Program-made: the position numbers and the translations under genes
Shown: positions 1 through 8,998 of the stretch, piece after piece
Position numbering within the stretch: the stretch's first letter is position 1
Layout: each line of letters opens with the position of its first letter
Notes under the pieces: model-generated
Database searches by the model: none
Told to the model about the DNA's origin: nothing
The model's input: the letters and a program-made list of their open reading frames with translations, nothing else
Source of the DNA: Bacillota bacterium
GTDB lineage: Bacteria; Bacillota; Clostridia; Christensenellales; Pumilibacteraceae
DNA length: 39,895 bases
NCBI GenBank assembly: GCA_009787385.1
Contig: WRGC01000013.1
Span: 1 to 39,895, forward strand
Direction: 5' to 3'

Positions 1-127
1 TTATCAACATTTTCCGCCAACTTATTTTGTCTTTTATTCCCTTTCTTTCTACCTTTTTATTACTTATTGTCACTTTCTGTTTCTTCTTGTCACTTCCTAC
101 CACATTATAATTGCAACCAAACGAACC

Positions 128-156
128 TTGACAAATTTTTAAAAATAGAATATAAT
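128..156 (+). promoter_or_regulatory. Consensus sigma-A promoter, probably giving a leaderless mRNA
   Basis: TTGACA (128-133) and TATAAT (151-156) are separated by exactly 17 bp, a perfect vegetative promoter. Six bases follow the -10 box before the ATG at 163, so the expected start of transcription falls on or next to the A of the start codon. No ribosome-binding site can therefore be present on the mRNA. Confidence 0.85.
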
Positions 157-162
157 ATAAAT

Positions 163-558
163 ATGTCTAATCTGTTAAATACAAAAACTAAAAAACTAGT
201 ATTAATAGCAATCGTAGTGGTGTTGATGTTGATAGTTGCAATTTACATAGGTTTTGACAATCCAATAGCATTTGGCACTTGCCCAATACGCACAGTTACA
301 GGAATACACTGTCCTGGGTGTGGAGCAACTCGTGCCGCAAAAGCACTAATCAAACTTGACTTTGCTACAACTGCCAATTATCACTTATTATTTTTGATAA
401 TATCAATTTATCTTGCCATTGCATTTTGCTACAATGTTTATACCGTAATACGCTACAATAAATTTATACAAGTCAAAGGTTCTCACTGTATAGCAATTGT
501 AATTGCTATAGTGTTGTTTACAATTATTAGGAACATGAATTTTTATCCTTTATATTGA
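163..558 (+). CDS. DUF2752 family small membrane protein
   Basis: A 131-residue protein with three likely membrane segments (about residues 12-30, 71-92 and 107-125). The signature C50-P-G-C-G-A-T-R57-A, with another Cys at 40, lies in the loop after the first segment; this CPGCGxTRA motif defines the DUF2752 family. The biochemical role of the family is unknown to me. The reading frame is open upstream to a TTG at 67, but I prefer the ATG at 163 because the protein then begins just before the first membrane helix. A perfect promoter also ends 6 bases before that ATG, and no ribosome site precedes either start. It is a single gene, closed by a strong hairpin at 574-626. Confidence 0.8.
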   Translation: MSNLLNTKTKKLVLIAIVVVLMLIVAIYIGFDNPIAFGTCPIRTVTGIHCPGCGATRAAKALIKLDFATTANYHLLFLIISIYLAIAFCYNVYTVIRYNKFIQVKGSHCIAIVIAIVLFTIIRNMNFYPLY

Positions 559-573
559 TATCAAATTTTGCAT

Positions 574-626
574 AAAAAATGACATAGTGACAGCCGTTGC
601 GATAGCTGTCCCTATGTCATTTTTTT
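574..626. terminator. Bidirectional rho-independent terminator
   Basis: A long stem begins AAAAAATGACATAG and is mirrored by CTATGTCATTTTTT, with an inner TGACAGC/GCTGTC pairing. It has A and T runs on the two sides. It lies between the convergent DUF2752 and htpG genes and can serve both. Confidence 0.85.
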
Positions 627-678
627 AAATATATTTTACAATTATTGTCATCTTGACTGTACACACAACTACAAAATA

Positions 679-2610
679 TCAAATCAAATCCAACAAGTCC
701 TCACTATACCCAACACTATCTTCTACACTCAATCCCTCTATTATGCGTGCTGTAGTGTACAGTACTCTTGCAACCTTGCCAAAATCAGTTGACTTGTCAT
801 CATGCAACTTGGTTAGTCTTGCAAAAACTCTATGATTGGGATTGATTTCCAAAACCTTTTGTGCTTTAATATCTCCCCTTGACTTGTCAGGCATAGCCGC
901 AAAAACTTTCTCCATTTCTATAGATATTTCACCCTTGCTAGTCAAGCAACAAGCATGCGTCTTCAATCTATTAGACAATTTGACTTCTGTCACTTTATCT
1001 TTCAACCCCGTAGCCAAATCTTGCAAAAGTGTGGCATTTTTTTGTTTATCTTCTTCGGTATCTTCAATCTTGTCATCTTCTTTTTGTGGCAAATCCAAAT
1101 CAGGAGAAGACACTGATACCAATTTTTTGCCATCAAATTCTCCTATAATTTTGATACAAAACTCATCTATATTTTCACGCAAGTACAATATCTCAAAACC
1201 TGCATCTCGCACTCTTTCAGTACTAGGCAACCTATCTAGTTTTGCATAACTATCTCCTGTTGCATAGTATATATGTTTTTGATTCTCTGGCATTCTAGAT
1301 ACATACTCTTTAAAGTCTACTAGTGATTTTTGAGTACTACTATAAAACAACAACAAATCAATCAACTTGTCCTTGTTTGCACCAAAACCATCATAAGCTC
1401 CAAATTTGAGTGTAACACCAAATACTTCAAAAAACTTGTTATAACTCTCTCTATCGTCATTTTTGAGCTTAATTAGTTCTGTCCTTATTCTCTTTTCTAA
1501 TGCATTAGAAATCTTTTTTAGCTGTTGGTCTTGTTGCAATAGCTCTCTAGATATGTTTAGAGAAATATCATTGCTATCTACTACCCCACGCACAAAACCA
1601 AAATAATCAGGCAACAACTCACTGCATTTGTCTTGTATCAAGACACCTGATGCATACAATTGTAGCCCCTTGCTAAAATCCTTGGCAAAGTAGTCATAAG
1701 GGGCAACACTAGGCACAAACAACAGTGTATCAAACTCTACTGTCCCTTCTATTTTGGCTACAATGTACTTGAGTGGCGGACTATAGTCAAAAAATTTTTC
1801 CGAATAAAATGACTCGTATTGTTCTTTGCTAACTTGAGACTTTGGCTTTTTCCAAAGTGGAATTTGACTGTTGATAGTTTTCAACTCTTTTTTTTCTACA
1901 CCATCATCTTCTTGCAGTGTTGTAGGCGTTATTATTGGATACCGTATATAGTCACTGTACTTTTTTACAATTCCTGTCAAAGTATACTCATCTAACAAGC
2001 TACTATATTTAAAATCACTATCCTTGTCATCTTGCTTTAAATACAACTTGACTATAGTCCCACTATTGCCCTGCAAACTCAACTCACGACACTCAGTCTC
2101 AAAATCAGACAAACTCATCTCTCTTATACTATAACCATCTAATCCGCTACTCTCCCAAACATGTGCCATACCCGCACCATGCACAAGTGACAAAACCTGC
2201 ACTCTATCTGCCACCATAAATGCACTATAAAATCCAACACCAAACTGTCCAATAATATCAACCTGTCCCGAAGCTTTTTTGACATCTTCGTTTTGTTTGA
2301 ATGCGTGGCTACCTGACTTGGCAATAGTACCCAAATTGCTATCCAATTCTTGTAGAGACATGCCAATACCATTGTCTGCCACAGTCAAAACCCTAGTATC
2401 GCTGTTGGCTACAAGCATTATACGCATACTATCCTTGTCTACATTTATACTTTTGTCAGTCAATCCCACAAAATGCAACTTGTCCAAAGCATCACTACTG
2501 TTAGAAATCAACTCACGCAAAAATATTTCTTTGTTGGTATAGACACTATTTATCATCAAGTCCAATAGTCTCTTGCTCTCTGCCTTAAATTCTTTGTTTG
2601 TATTACTCAT
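679..2610 (-). CDS. htpG: Molecular chaperone HtpG (Hsp90)
   Basis: A 643-residue Hsp90-family chaperone, slightly longer than the E. coli protein. The N-terminal GHKL ATPase domain shows E34-L-I-S-N38-S-S-D41 (ATP and Mg binding), D79-N-G-I-G-M84 and the lid motif G121-Q-F-G-V-G-F. The middle and C-terminal dimerisation domains follow; an acidic Lys-rich linker near residues 500-530 (EDDKIEDTEEDKQ) is typical. It acts in the cytoplasm as an ATP-driven dimer that remodels client proteins. The ATG at 2610 has AAAAAGGA about 10 bases upstream. A palindrome overlaps its likely promoter (2647-2690), so it may be under dedicated stress control. The gene is complete, with no damage seen. Confidence 0.97.
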   Translation of the reverse strand: MSNTNKEFKAESKRLLDLMINSVYTNKEIFLRELISNSSDALDKLHFVGLTDKSINVDKDSMRIMLVANSDTRVLTVADNGIGMSLQELDSNLGTIAKSGSHAFKQNEDVKKASGQVDIIGQFGVGFYSAFMVADRVQVLSLVHGAGMAHVWESSGLDGYSIREMSLSDFETECRELSLQGNSGTIVKLYLKQDDKDSDFKYSSLLDEYTLTGIVKKYSDYIRYPIITPTTLQEDDGVEKKELKTINSQIPLWKKPKSQVSKEQYESFYSEKFFDYSPPLKYIVAKIEGTVEFDTLLFVPSVAPYDYFAKDFSKGLQLYASGVLIQDKCSELLPDYFGFVRGVVDSNDISLNISRELLQQDQQLKKISNALEKRIRTELIKLKNDDRESYNKFFEVFGVTLKFGAYDGFGANKDKLIDLLLFYSSTQKSLVDFKEYVSRMPENQKHIYYATGDSYAKLDRLPSTERVRDAGFEILYLRENIDEFCIKIIGEFDGKKLVSVSSPDLDLPQKEDDKIEDTEEDKQKNATLLQDLATGLKDKVTEVKLSNRLKTHACCLTSKGEISIEMEKVFAAMPDKSRGDIKAQKVLEINPNHRVFARLTKLHDDKSTDFGKVARVLYTTARIIEGLSVEDSVGYSEDLLDLI

Positions 2611-2646
2611 ATAAAAAATCCTTTTTTAAAAGTTTTGTATAAAAAC

Positions 2647-2690
2647 AATAATGATACTATCATTATTAAACAATATTGACTACATATCAA
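2647..2690 (-). promoter_or_regulatory. htpG promoter overlapped by a palindromic operator
   Basis: Two perfect 10-bp arms, AATAATGATA and TATCATTATT, flank one base (2647-2667). On the minus strand a possible promoter TTGATA (2690-2685), 17 bp, AATAAT (2667-2662) places the palindrome from the -10 box across the transcription start. The sequence resembles Fur/PerR-type boxes but is not an exact match, and it is not a CIRCE element. Alternatively it is a weak AT-only terminator of dus, since GTTTTT follows it. Confidence 0.45.
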
Positions 2691-2762
2691 GCAATTGCAT
2701 GTTGAAATTTAAAAAACAATATCTCTAGCCTATCAGTTATTTCAACAATATCATCAACTAAT

Positions 2763-3755
2763 CTACCCCAAATCACAAACTATATTGTCAATAATATCAT
2801 AAGCCTCATTCAAGTTGGATACATTGTGTGCTTTCACTTTAAGCTGACTAAAATAACTTGCTGTAAATTTGCAATCAGTTCCAATCAACTTAACCTTGAT
2901 AGTATTGATATAACTTGCAAAATGCTTTTTAAAAATTGCAAGTGCATTGGGATTTTTGTTGTATTGCATATGCAAATCCAAATGTCTACGACACTGCTCC
3001 ATTGTGGCATGTGGAGACAAGTTGCTCTGCAATCCTAACATTTCGGCAAACACAGTAGGATTGCCAATAGAAGCTCTTGCTACCATAACTGCTGCCACTG
3101 GATAATTGTTGAGTACTTTTTCATATCTCTGTCTATCTACAATATCACCACTACCTACAACGGGTATTTGTACATTGTCTGCAACTACACCTATAGCTTG
3201 CCAATCACTCTCACCTCTATAATGTTGTTGCTGATACCTACCATGTATAGACACCGCACTAGCTCCTGCATCTTGCAATCTTTTGGCAAAATCTACGCTG
3301 ATATTGTTGCCACACTCAACTCCAAGCCTATGTTTGACTGTGATAGGTCTACCATTGCTAGCTTTGACACATGCACTGACTATCAAAGATGCAAGTTCAG
3401 GCGTCTCCATAAGCCCGCTCCCCTCACCATGTTTTATGACTTTGTTGACTGGGCAACCCATGTTGATATCAATAATATCAAATCCCGACAATCTCTCATC
3501 TTGAACAGCTCGCTCAAAATCATTTGGATCTTTGCCAAACAACTGCACGGCACAAGGCTTTTCCAAATTTGATACACTCAACATTTCAATAGTCTGTTGA
3601 TTTTTATAATTAAGTCCCTTACAACTTATCATTTCGGTACAAGACAAGCCCGCACCACCTTCACGACACATTTGTCTAAATGCCTTATCACCATATCCCG
3701 CCATAGGAGCTAGCAAACAGTGATTGGCAATCTCAACATTACCTATCCTAAACAT
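2763..3755 (-). CDS. dus: tRNA-dihydrouridine synthase (DusB-like)
   Basis: A 330-residue flavoenzyme that reduces uridines in the tRNA D-loop, using FMN and NADPH. The TIM-barrel landmarks are present: N-terminal L14-A-P-M-A-G20, Q71-L-F-G, and D97-I-N-M-G-C101-P-V-N-K with the catalytic Cys101. KHRLG and SIHGR (FMN and substrate contacts) and the phosphate-binding VGSGDI segment follow. The length is typical of DusB-type bacterial enzymes. The ATG at 3755 has no ribosome site; instead a -10 box TACAAT lies exactly 6 bases upstream, suggesting a leaderless transcript. It is divergent from the CotF-like pair and about 150 bp upstream of htpG on the same strand. Confidence 0.92.
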   Translation of the reverse strand: MFRIGNVEIANHCLLAPMAGYGDKAFRQMCREGGAGLSCTEMISCKGLNYKNQQTIEMLSVSNLEKPCAVQLFGKDPNDFERAVQDERLSGFDIIDINMGCPVNKVIKHGEGSGLMETPELASLIVSACVKASNGRPITVKHRLGVECGNNISVDFAKRLQDAGASAVSIHGRYQQQHYRGESDWQAIGVVADNVQIPVVGSGDIVDRQRYEKVLNNYPVAAVMVARASIGNPTVFAEMLGLQSNLSPHATMEQCRRHLDLHMQYNKNPNALAIFKKHFASYINTIKVKLIGTDCKFTASYFSQLKVKAHNVSNLNEAYDIIDNIVCDLG

Positions 3756-3761
3756 GTTTGT

Positions 3762-3790
3762 ATTGTATCACTTTTTATCAAAAAATGCAA
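3762..3790 (-). promoter_or_regulatory. dus promoter directly abutting the start codon
   Basis: On the minus strand TTGCAT (3790-3785), 17 bp, then TACAAT (3767-3762) preceded by GTGA; TTTGCA with an 18-bp spacer is equally possible. The same GTGATACAAT string forms the -10 region of the tRNA-Val promoter at 5664-5673. Only ACAAAC separates the -10 box from the dus ATG. Confidence 0.55.
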
Positions 3791-3888
3791 ACGACAAAAA
3801 AGCACCTAAATTTGTGACAAACACAACTATATTGTTGGAATAAATTTTTTTATAAAAACACATACTACCACATAAGGAGCTTATTGAT

Positions 3889-4089
3889 ATGTCAAAACCA
3901 AACATAGCAACCAAAAACCTAAGTGCAATCACCGAACTTTTGATAGCAGAAAACTTGCAATACAAAAAATGTATAGCATATTCAAGTCAAGTGCAAGATC
4001 CTGATTTGCAAGCTACACTAGATCATATGGCAGAATGTCACCGCAATCGTTATGATGGATTGCTAGATTATTTGGATAGCCATCAATAG
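3889..4089 (+). CDS. Small CotF/ferritin-like helical protein, possible spore coat component
   Basis: A 66-residue, almost wholly helical protein. Its pattern (LLIAENLQYKKCIAYSSQ, then HMAECHRNRYDGLLDYL) matches the two-helix core of small clostridial CotF-like or spore-coat-associated proteins: an acidic and Tyr-rich first helix, then a helix with His residues that precedes the C-terminal LLxYL. The family assignment is by eye. The ATG follows AAGGAG with good spacing. A second related gene starts 98 bp downstream and a terminator follows that, so the two form a small unit. The role is inferred only; such proteins also occur outside spores. Confidence 0.6.
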   Translation: MSKPNIATKNLSAITELLIAENLQYKKCIAYSSQVQDPDLQATLDHMAECHRNRYDGLLDYLDSHQ

Positions 4090-4187
4090 TTTGATAGCTA
4101 TTAATCTACTGTATAGTATCAAATGTATAGTATCAAAAAATCAAACAATTCTTTTGGTATTATCAATTTTATTAAGGAGAAATAACA

Positions 4188-4463
4188 ATGGCAAAAAAAC
4201 CTCAACTTTCACAAGAAAGCATAACAGTAGATGTTATACAATCTCAAAAAGCCCTTATGGACTTATATTGTAGTGGAATCAAAGAAGCAAGTTGCCCAAA
4301 ACTACGCAATCTACTTAGCAAGCAATTTGAGACTTGTGCTGATGACCAATTTACAATTTTTGAATGGATGAACAAACAAGGACTTTATCCAATAGAAAAT
4401 GCCGAAGAGCAAAAAGTAGAAGAGCAAAAACAAAAATTCTTTGACATTCAACAGACAATGTAA
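4188..4463 (+). CDS. Spore coat protein F (CotF)-domain protein
   Basis: A 91-residue protein. The segment from about residue 12 (VDVIQSQKALMDLYCSGIKE), followed by ASCPKLRNLLSKQFETCADDQFTIFEWMNKQGLYP in pieces, is the characteristic second half of the Coat_F family: two helices ending in a 'W/F-x-x-M-x-x-x-G-x-Y-P' turn. A Lys/Glu/Gln-rich tail completes it. The ATG at 4188 has an AAGGAG site 8 bases upstream. Together with the gene before it, it reconstitutes the two parts of a typical coat F protein. Coat F proteins are associated with spore coats, but some family members are vegetative, so a sporulation role is an inference. Confidence 0.7.
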   Translation: MAKKPQLSQESITVDVIQSQKALMDLYCSGIKEASCPKLRNLLSKQFETCADDQFTIFEWMNKQGLYPIENAEEQKVEEQKQKFFDIQQTM

Positions 4464-4466
4464 TTA

Positions 4467-4509
4467 AACAAGCAACCTATCAACAAATTAGGTTGCTTGT
4501 TTTGTTTTA
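4467..4509 (+). terminator. Rho-independent terminator of the CotF-like pair
   Basis: AACAAGCAACCTA pairs with TAGGTTGCTTGTT around a 9-base loop, followed by TTGTTTT. It begins a few bases after the stop codon of the CotF-domain gene. Confidence 0.9.
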
Positions 4510-4589
4510 TAAAATTAGTGACTATATAAATCAACAAATATATACACTTTGTTGTCAACAACACAACTATAAATTTTTCTAAAAAACCA

Positions 4590-5095
4590 CTATCTTAACA
4601 TAATACCATTGACATCAATCCCACAATACAATAGCAATATAGGTAAAAAGCTACCAACAAGAATATATAGATAAAAATAAATTAAAATATAATCCAGTAT
4701 TGCAATTTTAAAACATAATTTAGGGTTTAATAGATGCTCATTATTATAATATCCATGAGATTTTGAAAACCATTTAAATTTGGGAAAATATTTAAAAAAT
4801 GGTCTCACAATAGGCATATGAACACTAATTGCATAAATTAATAAATTTGGAATTGGCAACAAAATAGCTATACCAATAAACCAGTCAAACTCAATATTGC
4901 AACTAATTGCAATTATTATAGACACTAAAGCCAATAATATATCAACACAAAATCCGCAAACAAACAAATACTTATAATCTACAAATCTAGTATGAATACT
5001 TACACTTCTCGTTTTTTCCCAAGCTTAATAAAAATAGTAATCAAAAAGAGTAAATCAATAATACTAATTACTGAAATTAATATTAGTTGCAACAT
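4590..5095 (-). pseudogene. Frameshifted small membrane protein gene
   Basis: From an ATG at 5095 a frame reads MLQLILISVISIIDLL...IKLGKKREV and stops near 5004. A second frame, open from a stop at 5025-5027 down to 4590, has no ATG; it continues as RSVSIHTRFVDYKYLFVCGFC and then hydrophobic segments. Moving back one base at the A6 run in GGGAAAAAACGA (about 5011-5020) joins the two frames. The product would be about 165 residues with four or so membrane segments. I do not recognise the family. The reading is either a one-base indel in a homopolymer (mutation or assembly error) or, less likely, frameshifting. The second part alone starts only at a TTG (4967) without a ribosome site. Confidence 0.5.
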
Positions 5096-5110
5096 ATTTT
5101 ATACCACATA

Positions 5111-5500
5111 TTATTCATAAACATTAATACTAGCTCCCCAACTATCTCCAAACCATGGTATCCAACATGCTTGATAATGTACTTTCACATAAGATTTGTG
5201 CAAAGTCTCACCCAACACATTAGCATTTTCATATATACATTGTGTGTTCTCCTTATTATCTATCACATTTAGAGATTTTGTAAGATAGAACTGTTCTGCA
5301 ATTTGTGCTTTGCCTACTGTATATATACTATATCTTATTGCTTGTTTATTCTATTGTCTTCACTTGTATATGTACCATTGGCTAGCTTTTACACATCTCT
5401 TCAATATCCCACTCGTCCCCCCTTACTACGAGCTTTTATATTTATTTCTAAGATGTTTTTCGCAGATAGTTTTGTCAACTACTTTTGTACTCTTTTTGTG
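5111..5500 (-). pseudogene. Decayed gene with several frameshifts
   Basis: The best-preserved piece is the C-terminal end, about 79 codons running from near 5345 to a TAA at 5111. It reads NKQAIRYSIYTVGKAQ, then IAEQFYLTKSLNVID, and ends YVKVHYQACWIPWFGD and SWGASINVYE. Upstream the matching protein-like sequence jumps frame: ANGTYTSEDNRIN in one frame, KRCVKASQWYIYK in another, and KNILEINIKARSKGG in a third. Stops occur in all frames, so no single start gives a protein. The composition of the pieces (Trp, Cys, Gly, Tyr in ordered positions) is unlike random AT-rich DNA. I do not recognise the family. It lies next to another frameshifted gene, which suggests a decaying accessory insertion. 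Confidence 0.45.
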
Positions 5501-5543
5501 TGAAGATATGTGATGATAGGTAAATTGCAATCATTGTAGCAAC

Positions 5544-5574
5544 AAAAAAGCCTTTGACTATTCCAAAGCTTTTT
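5544..5574 (-). terminator. Terminator-like hairpin
   Basis: On the minus strand AAAAGC-TTTG pairs with CAAAG-GCTTTT around GAATAGT, with one bulge, and ends in a T6 run. It lies upstream of the decayed genes and behind no visible minus-strand gene, so it may be a relic or an attenuator. Confidence 0.4.
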
Positions 5575-5644
5575 AATTTTTCAATTATATAGAAAGGTGT
5601 AAATTATAAAGTAAAGTGCAACTTAAATTTCAAACAAGCAATAT

Positions 5645-5673
5645 TTGACATAACCGACATAATGTGATACAAT
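5645..5673 (+). promoter_or_regulatory. tRNA-Val promoter
   Basis: TTGACA (5645-5650), 17 bp, TACAAT (5668-5673), with an extended TGTGA just before the -10 box. The predicted start of transcription is about 5 bases upstream of the mature tRNA. Confidence 0.8.
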
Positions 5674-5684
5674 ACAAACACTGA

Positions 5685-5759
5685 GGGCAATTAACTCAGT
5701 GGGAGAGTGCCACCTCGACAAGGTGGAAGTCGTGGGTTCGAACCCCTCATTGCCCACCA
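5685..5759 (+). tRNA. tRNA-Val (GAC), with unusual C33
   Basis: Acceptor stem GGGCAAT/ATTGCCC, discriminator A and encoded CCA (5757-5759). D-stem ACTC/GAGT, anticodon stem CCACC/GGTGG and loop TCGACAA give anticodon GAC (Val). The residue before the anticodon is C instead of the nearly universal U33. The first D-stem pair is A-U instead of G-C, and the T-stem GTGGG/CCCTC holds a U-U mismatch. The acceptor stem and the promoter are strong, so it is probably transcribed. Whether it is fully active is open. Confidence 0.85.
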
Positions 5760-5776
5760 AAATTTGAATATATTAC

Positions 5777-5818
5777 AAAAAACTTGGCTACTGACACAAA
5801 TTGGTAACCAAGTTTTGA
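5777..5818. terminator. Terminator between tRNA-Val and the HAD gene
   Basis: AAAACTTGG pairs with CCAAGTTTT, plus an inner TAC/GTA. On the minus strand the stem is followed by TTTTTTG, so it mainly ends the HAD gene; on the plus strand the T run is short. Confidence 0.75.
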
Positions 5819-5843
5819 TTGTAAGACATAAAAATAATAACTT

Positions 5844-6260
5844 TTAAATTTCTTTTCCCAATATCTTTACGCACAATTCCATATCATTGTTAGACAATCC
5901 AACATATGAATCAGTTTGCACAAAATTATCTTTAGGAATATACTTATCACTTATATCATTGTCATCTAAAACTACATACTTGATTACTTCTGGATTTTCT
6001 TGCAACCAACTATATATCTCATATGCCCTACCTTTGGCTGACGATGGAGTTTTGTCAACAAAATACTCTCTATCAATACCATACTTAGCAATTTTGCTCA
6101 ACACAAACCCAAAGTCATCATCGTACAATCGCCAACTACTAGACAATACAATATTAGTTTGAGTACTGTCCAAAATTTGCTTGAGCCTAGCACAACACAG
6201 TGGATCTATCCTACCACTCACACTCAATACGCCTTCAATATCCAAAAATATTATCTTCAT
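5844..6260 (-). CDS. Small HAD-fold hydrolase (HAD 'Swiss army knife' type)
   Basis: A 138-residue single-domain protein of the haloacid dehalogenase superfamily. Motif I is F5-L-D-I-E-G-V-L, motif II is IVLSSSWR (about residues 37-44) and the acidic motif IV is VVLDDND (about 96-102). The SSSWR form is typical of the HAD family found alone or fused to RNA-repair enzymes. The nucleophile Asp7 is present, but the usual general acid Asp two residues on is Glu9, which may lower phosphatase activity. No ribosome site is obvious at the ATG. The gene stands alone behind the glucosidase and ends at a terminator. The substrate is unknown. Confidence 0.7.
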   Translation of the reverse strand: MKIIFLDIEGVLSVSGRIDPLCCARLKQILDSTQTNIVLSSSWRLYDDDFGFVLSKIAKYGIDREYFVDKTPSSAKGRAYEIYSWLQENPEVIKYVVLDDNDISDKYIPKDNFVQTDSYVGLSNNDMELCVKILGKEI

Positions 6261-6363
6261 AACGCAAAAATAAATACTAATTTGATTTTTTAGTTATTTA
6301 TATGTTTAACCACAAAACACAACAAAATCAACTAGTTCAAAATACAAAATATTTGTATAACAA

Positions 6364-8203
<1,840 letters not shown>

Positions 8204-8992
8204 CTAACTCGTAACCATCTTTAACCATAAAGCTGGGCGAACACCAATGTCACTATAGTCTAGATGGTCACCGCCTACATGAACACCGCCATCATTGTAG
8301 ACAAAAGCCGCACAACAAGACGATGTCCCAGGCGAACGCAACCACCAAGAACTAAAATTTTTATACTCTTTTATCATTATCTGTTCATAAATACCGTCAT
8401 TAACATATAGACCATTGTCTATAGCATACTCTATCCCTTGAGCTTGTGCTAATGGAGTAATAGTATTATAATCTTCTAATCCCCTGTATCCTTGCAACAA
8501 TTTGGCATAGTATCCCCAAACATCAAAATTATTTGCCACAAATGATTCTTTTGCTTCTTCTACACTCAAACAAAAAACCTTTCCGTCACCTACATCTACA
8601 AGAGCATTTTGCTCTTCTTTAGAAAATGTATTATCCAAAAAATCAGTGTTAAGCCACTTATACAAATCTGATTTTTTCCAAAATTCACGACAAACTATTT
8701 CATTTTTTCTATAATAATCTAAAAAGTCATTATCCTCAACTTCAAAACCATCACCATATACCGATTTATTATAGCTCTTAGCATCTAATATCTTGGACGA
8801 AAGCAACAAAATCTTATTTCTTTCTTGTTTTATTTTTATCCACTCAATTTTGTCATCTTGCGTAGGATAATGTCCAAATATAAACAGCTCACGCCCATGT
8901 TCATCATTCCGCCCAGTTGACTTTAATAATTGCTCTTTTCTTTGTGACGCCACAACATCATTATTGCGTCGCTCTTGTTCATACCTTTCCAT
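8204..8992 (-). CDS. DUF6273 (C-type-lectin/FGE-like fold) protein
   Basis: A 262-residue cytoplasmic protein without signal peptide or membrane segment. After a charged N-terminus it shows the usual order of this clostridial family: F38-I-F-G-H-Y-P, IEWIKI with NKILLLSSKILDA, a YYAKLLQGY region, and the C-terminal signature SSWWLRSPG, AAFVYNDGGV, IGVRPALWL. The signature belongs to DUF6273, whose fold is thought to be related to formylglycine-generating enzymes and C-type lectins, the fold also used by targets of diversity-generating retroelements. No reverse transcriptase or template repeat is seen nearby. There is no ribosome site; a promoter ends 6 bases before the ATG, so translation is probably leaderless. 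The function is unknown. Confidence 0.75.
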   Translation of the reverse strand: MERYEQERRNNDVVASQRKEQLLKSTGRNDEHGRELFIFGHYPTQDDKIEWIKIKQERNKILLLSSKILDAKSYNKSVYGDGFEVEDNDFLDYYRKNEIVCREFWKKSDLYKWLNTDFLDNTFSKEEQNALVDVGDGKVFCLSVEEAKESFVANNFDVWGYYAKLLQGYRGLEDYNTITPLAQAQGIEYAIDNGLYVNDGIYEQIMIKEYKNFSSWWLRSPGTSSCCAAFVYNDGGVHVGGDHLDYSDIGVRPALWLKMVTS

Positions 8993-8998
8993 ATAAAA

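Noticed and set aside
836-1249. 137-residue open frame on the plus strand
   Set aside because: It lies entirely inside htpG in antisense and has no ribosome site.
5011-5020. Programmed -1 frameshift site
   Set aside because: AAAAAAC is present but in the wrong phase for X-XXY-YYZ slippage in the upstream frame; an indel is simpler.
5303-5513. Two overlapping plus-strand frames of about 66 residues
   Set aside because: Composition is Tyr/Leu/Ile-rich noise opposite the decayed minus-strand gene; no ribosome site and no family resemblance.
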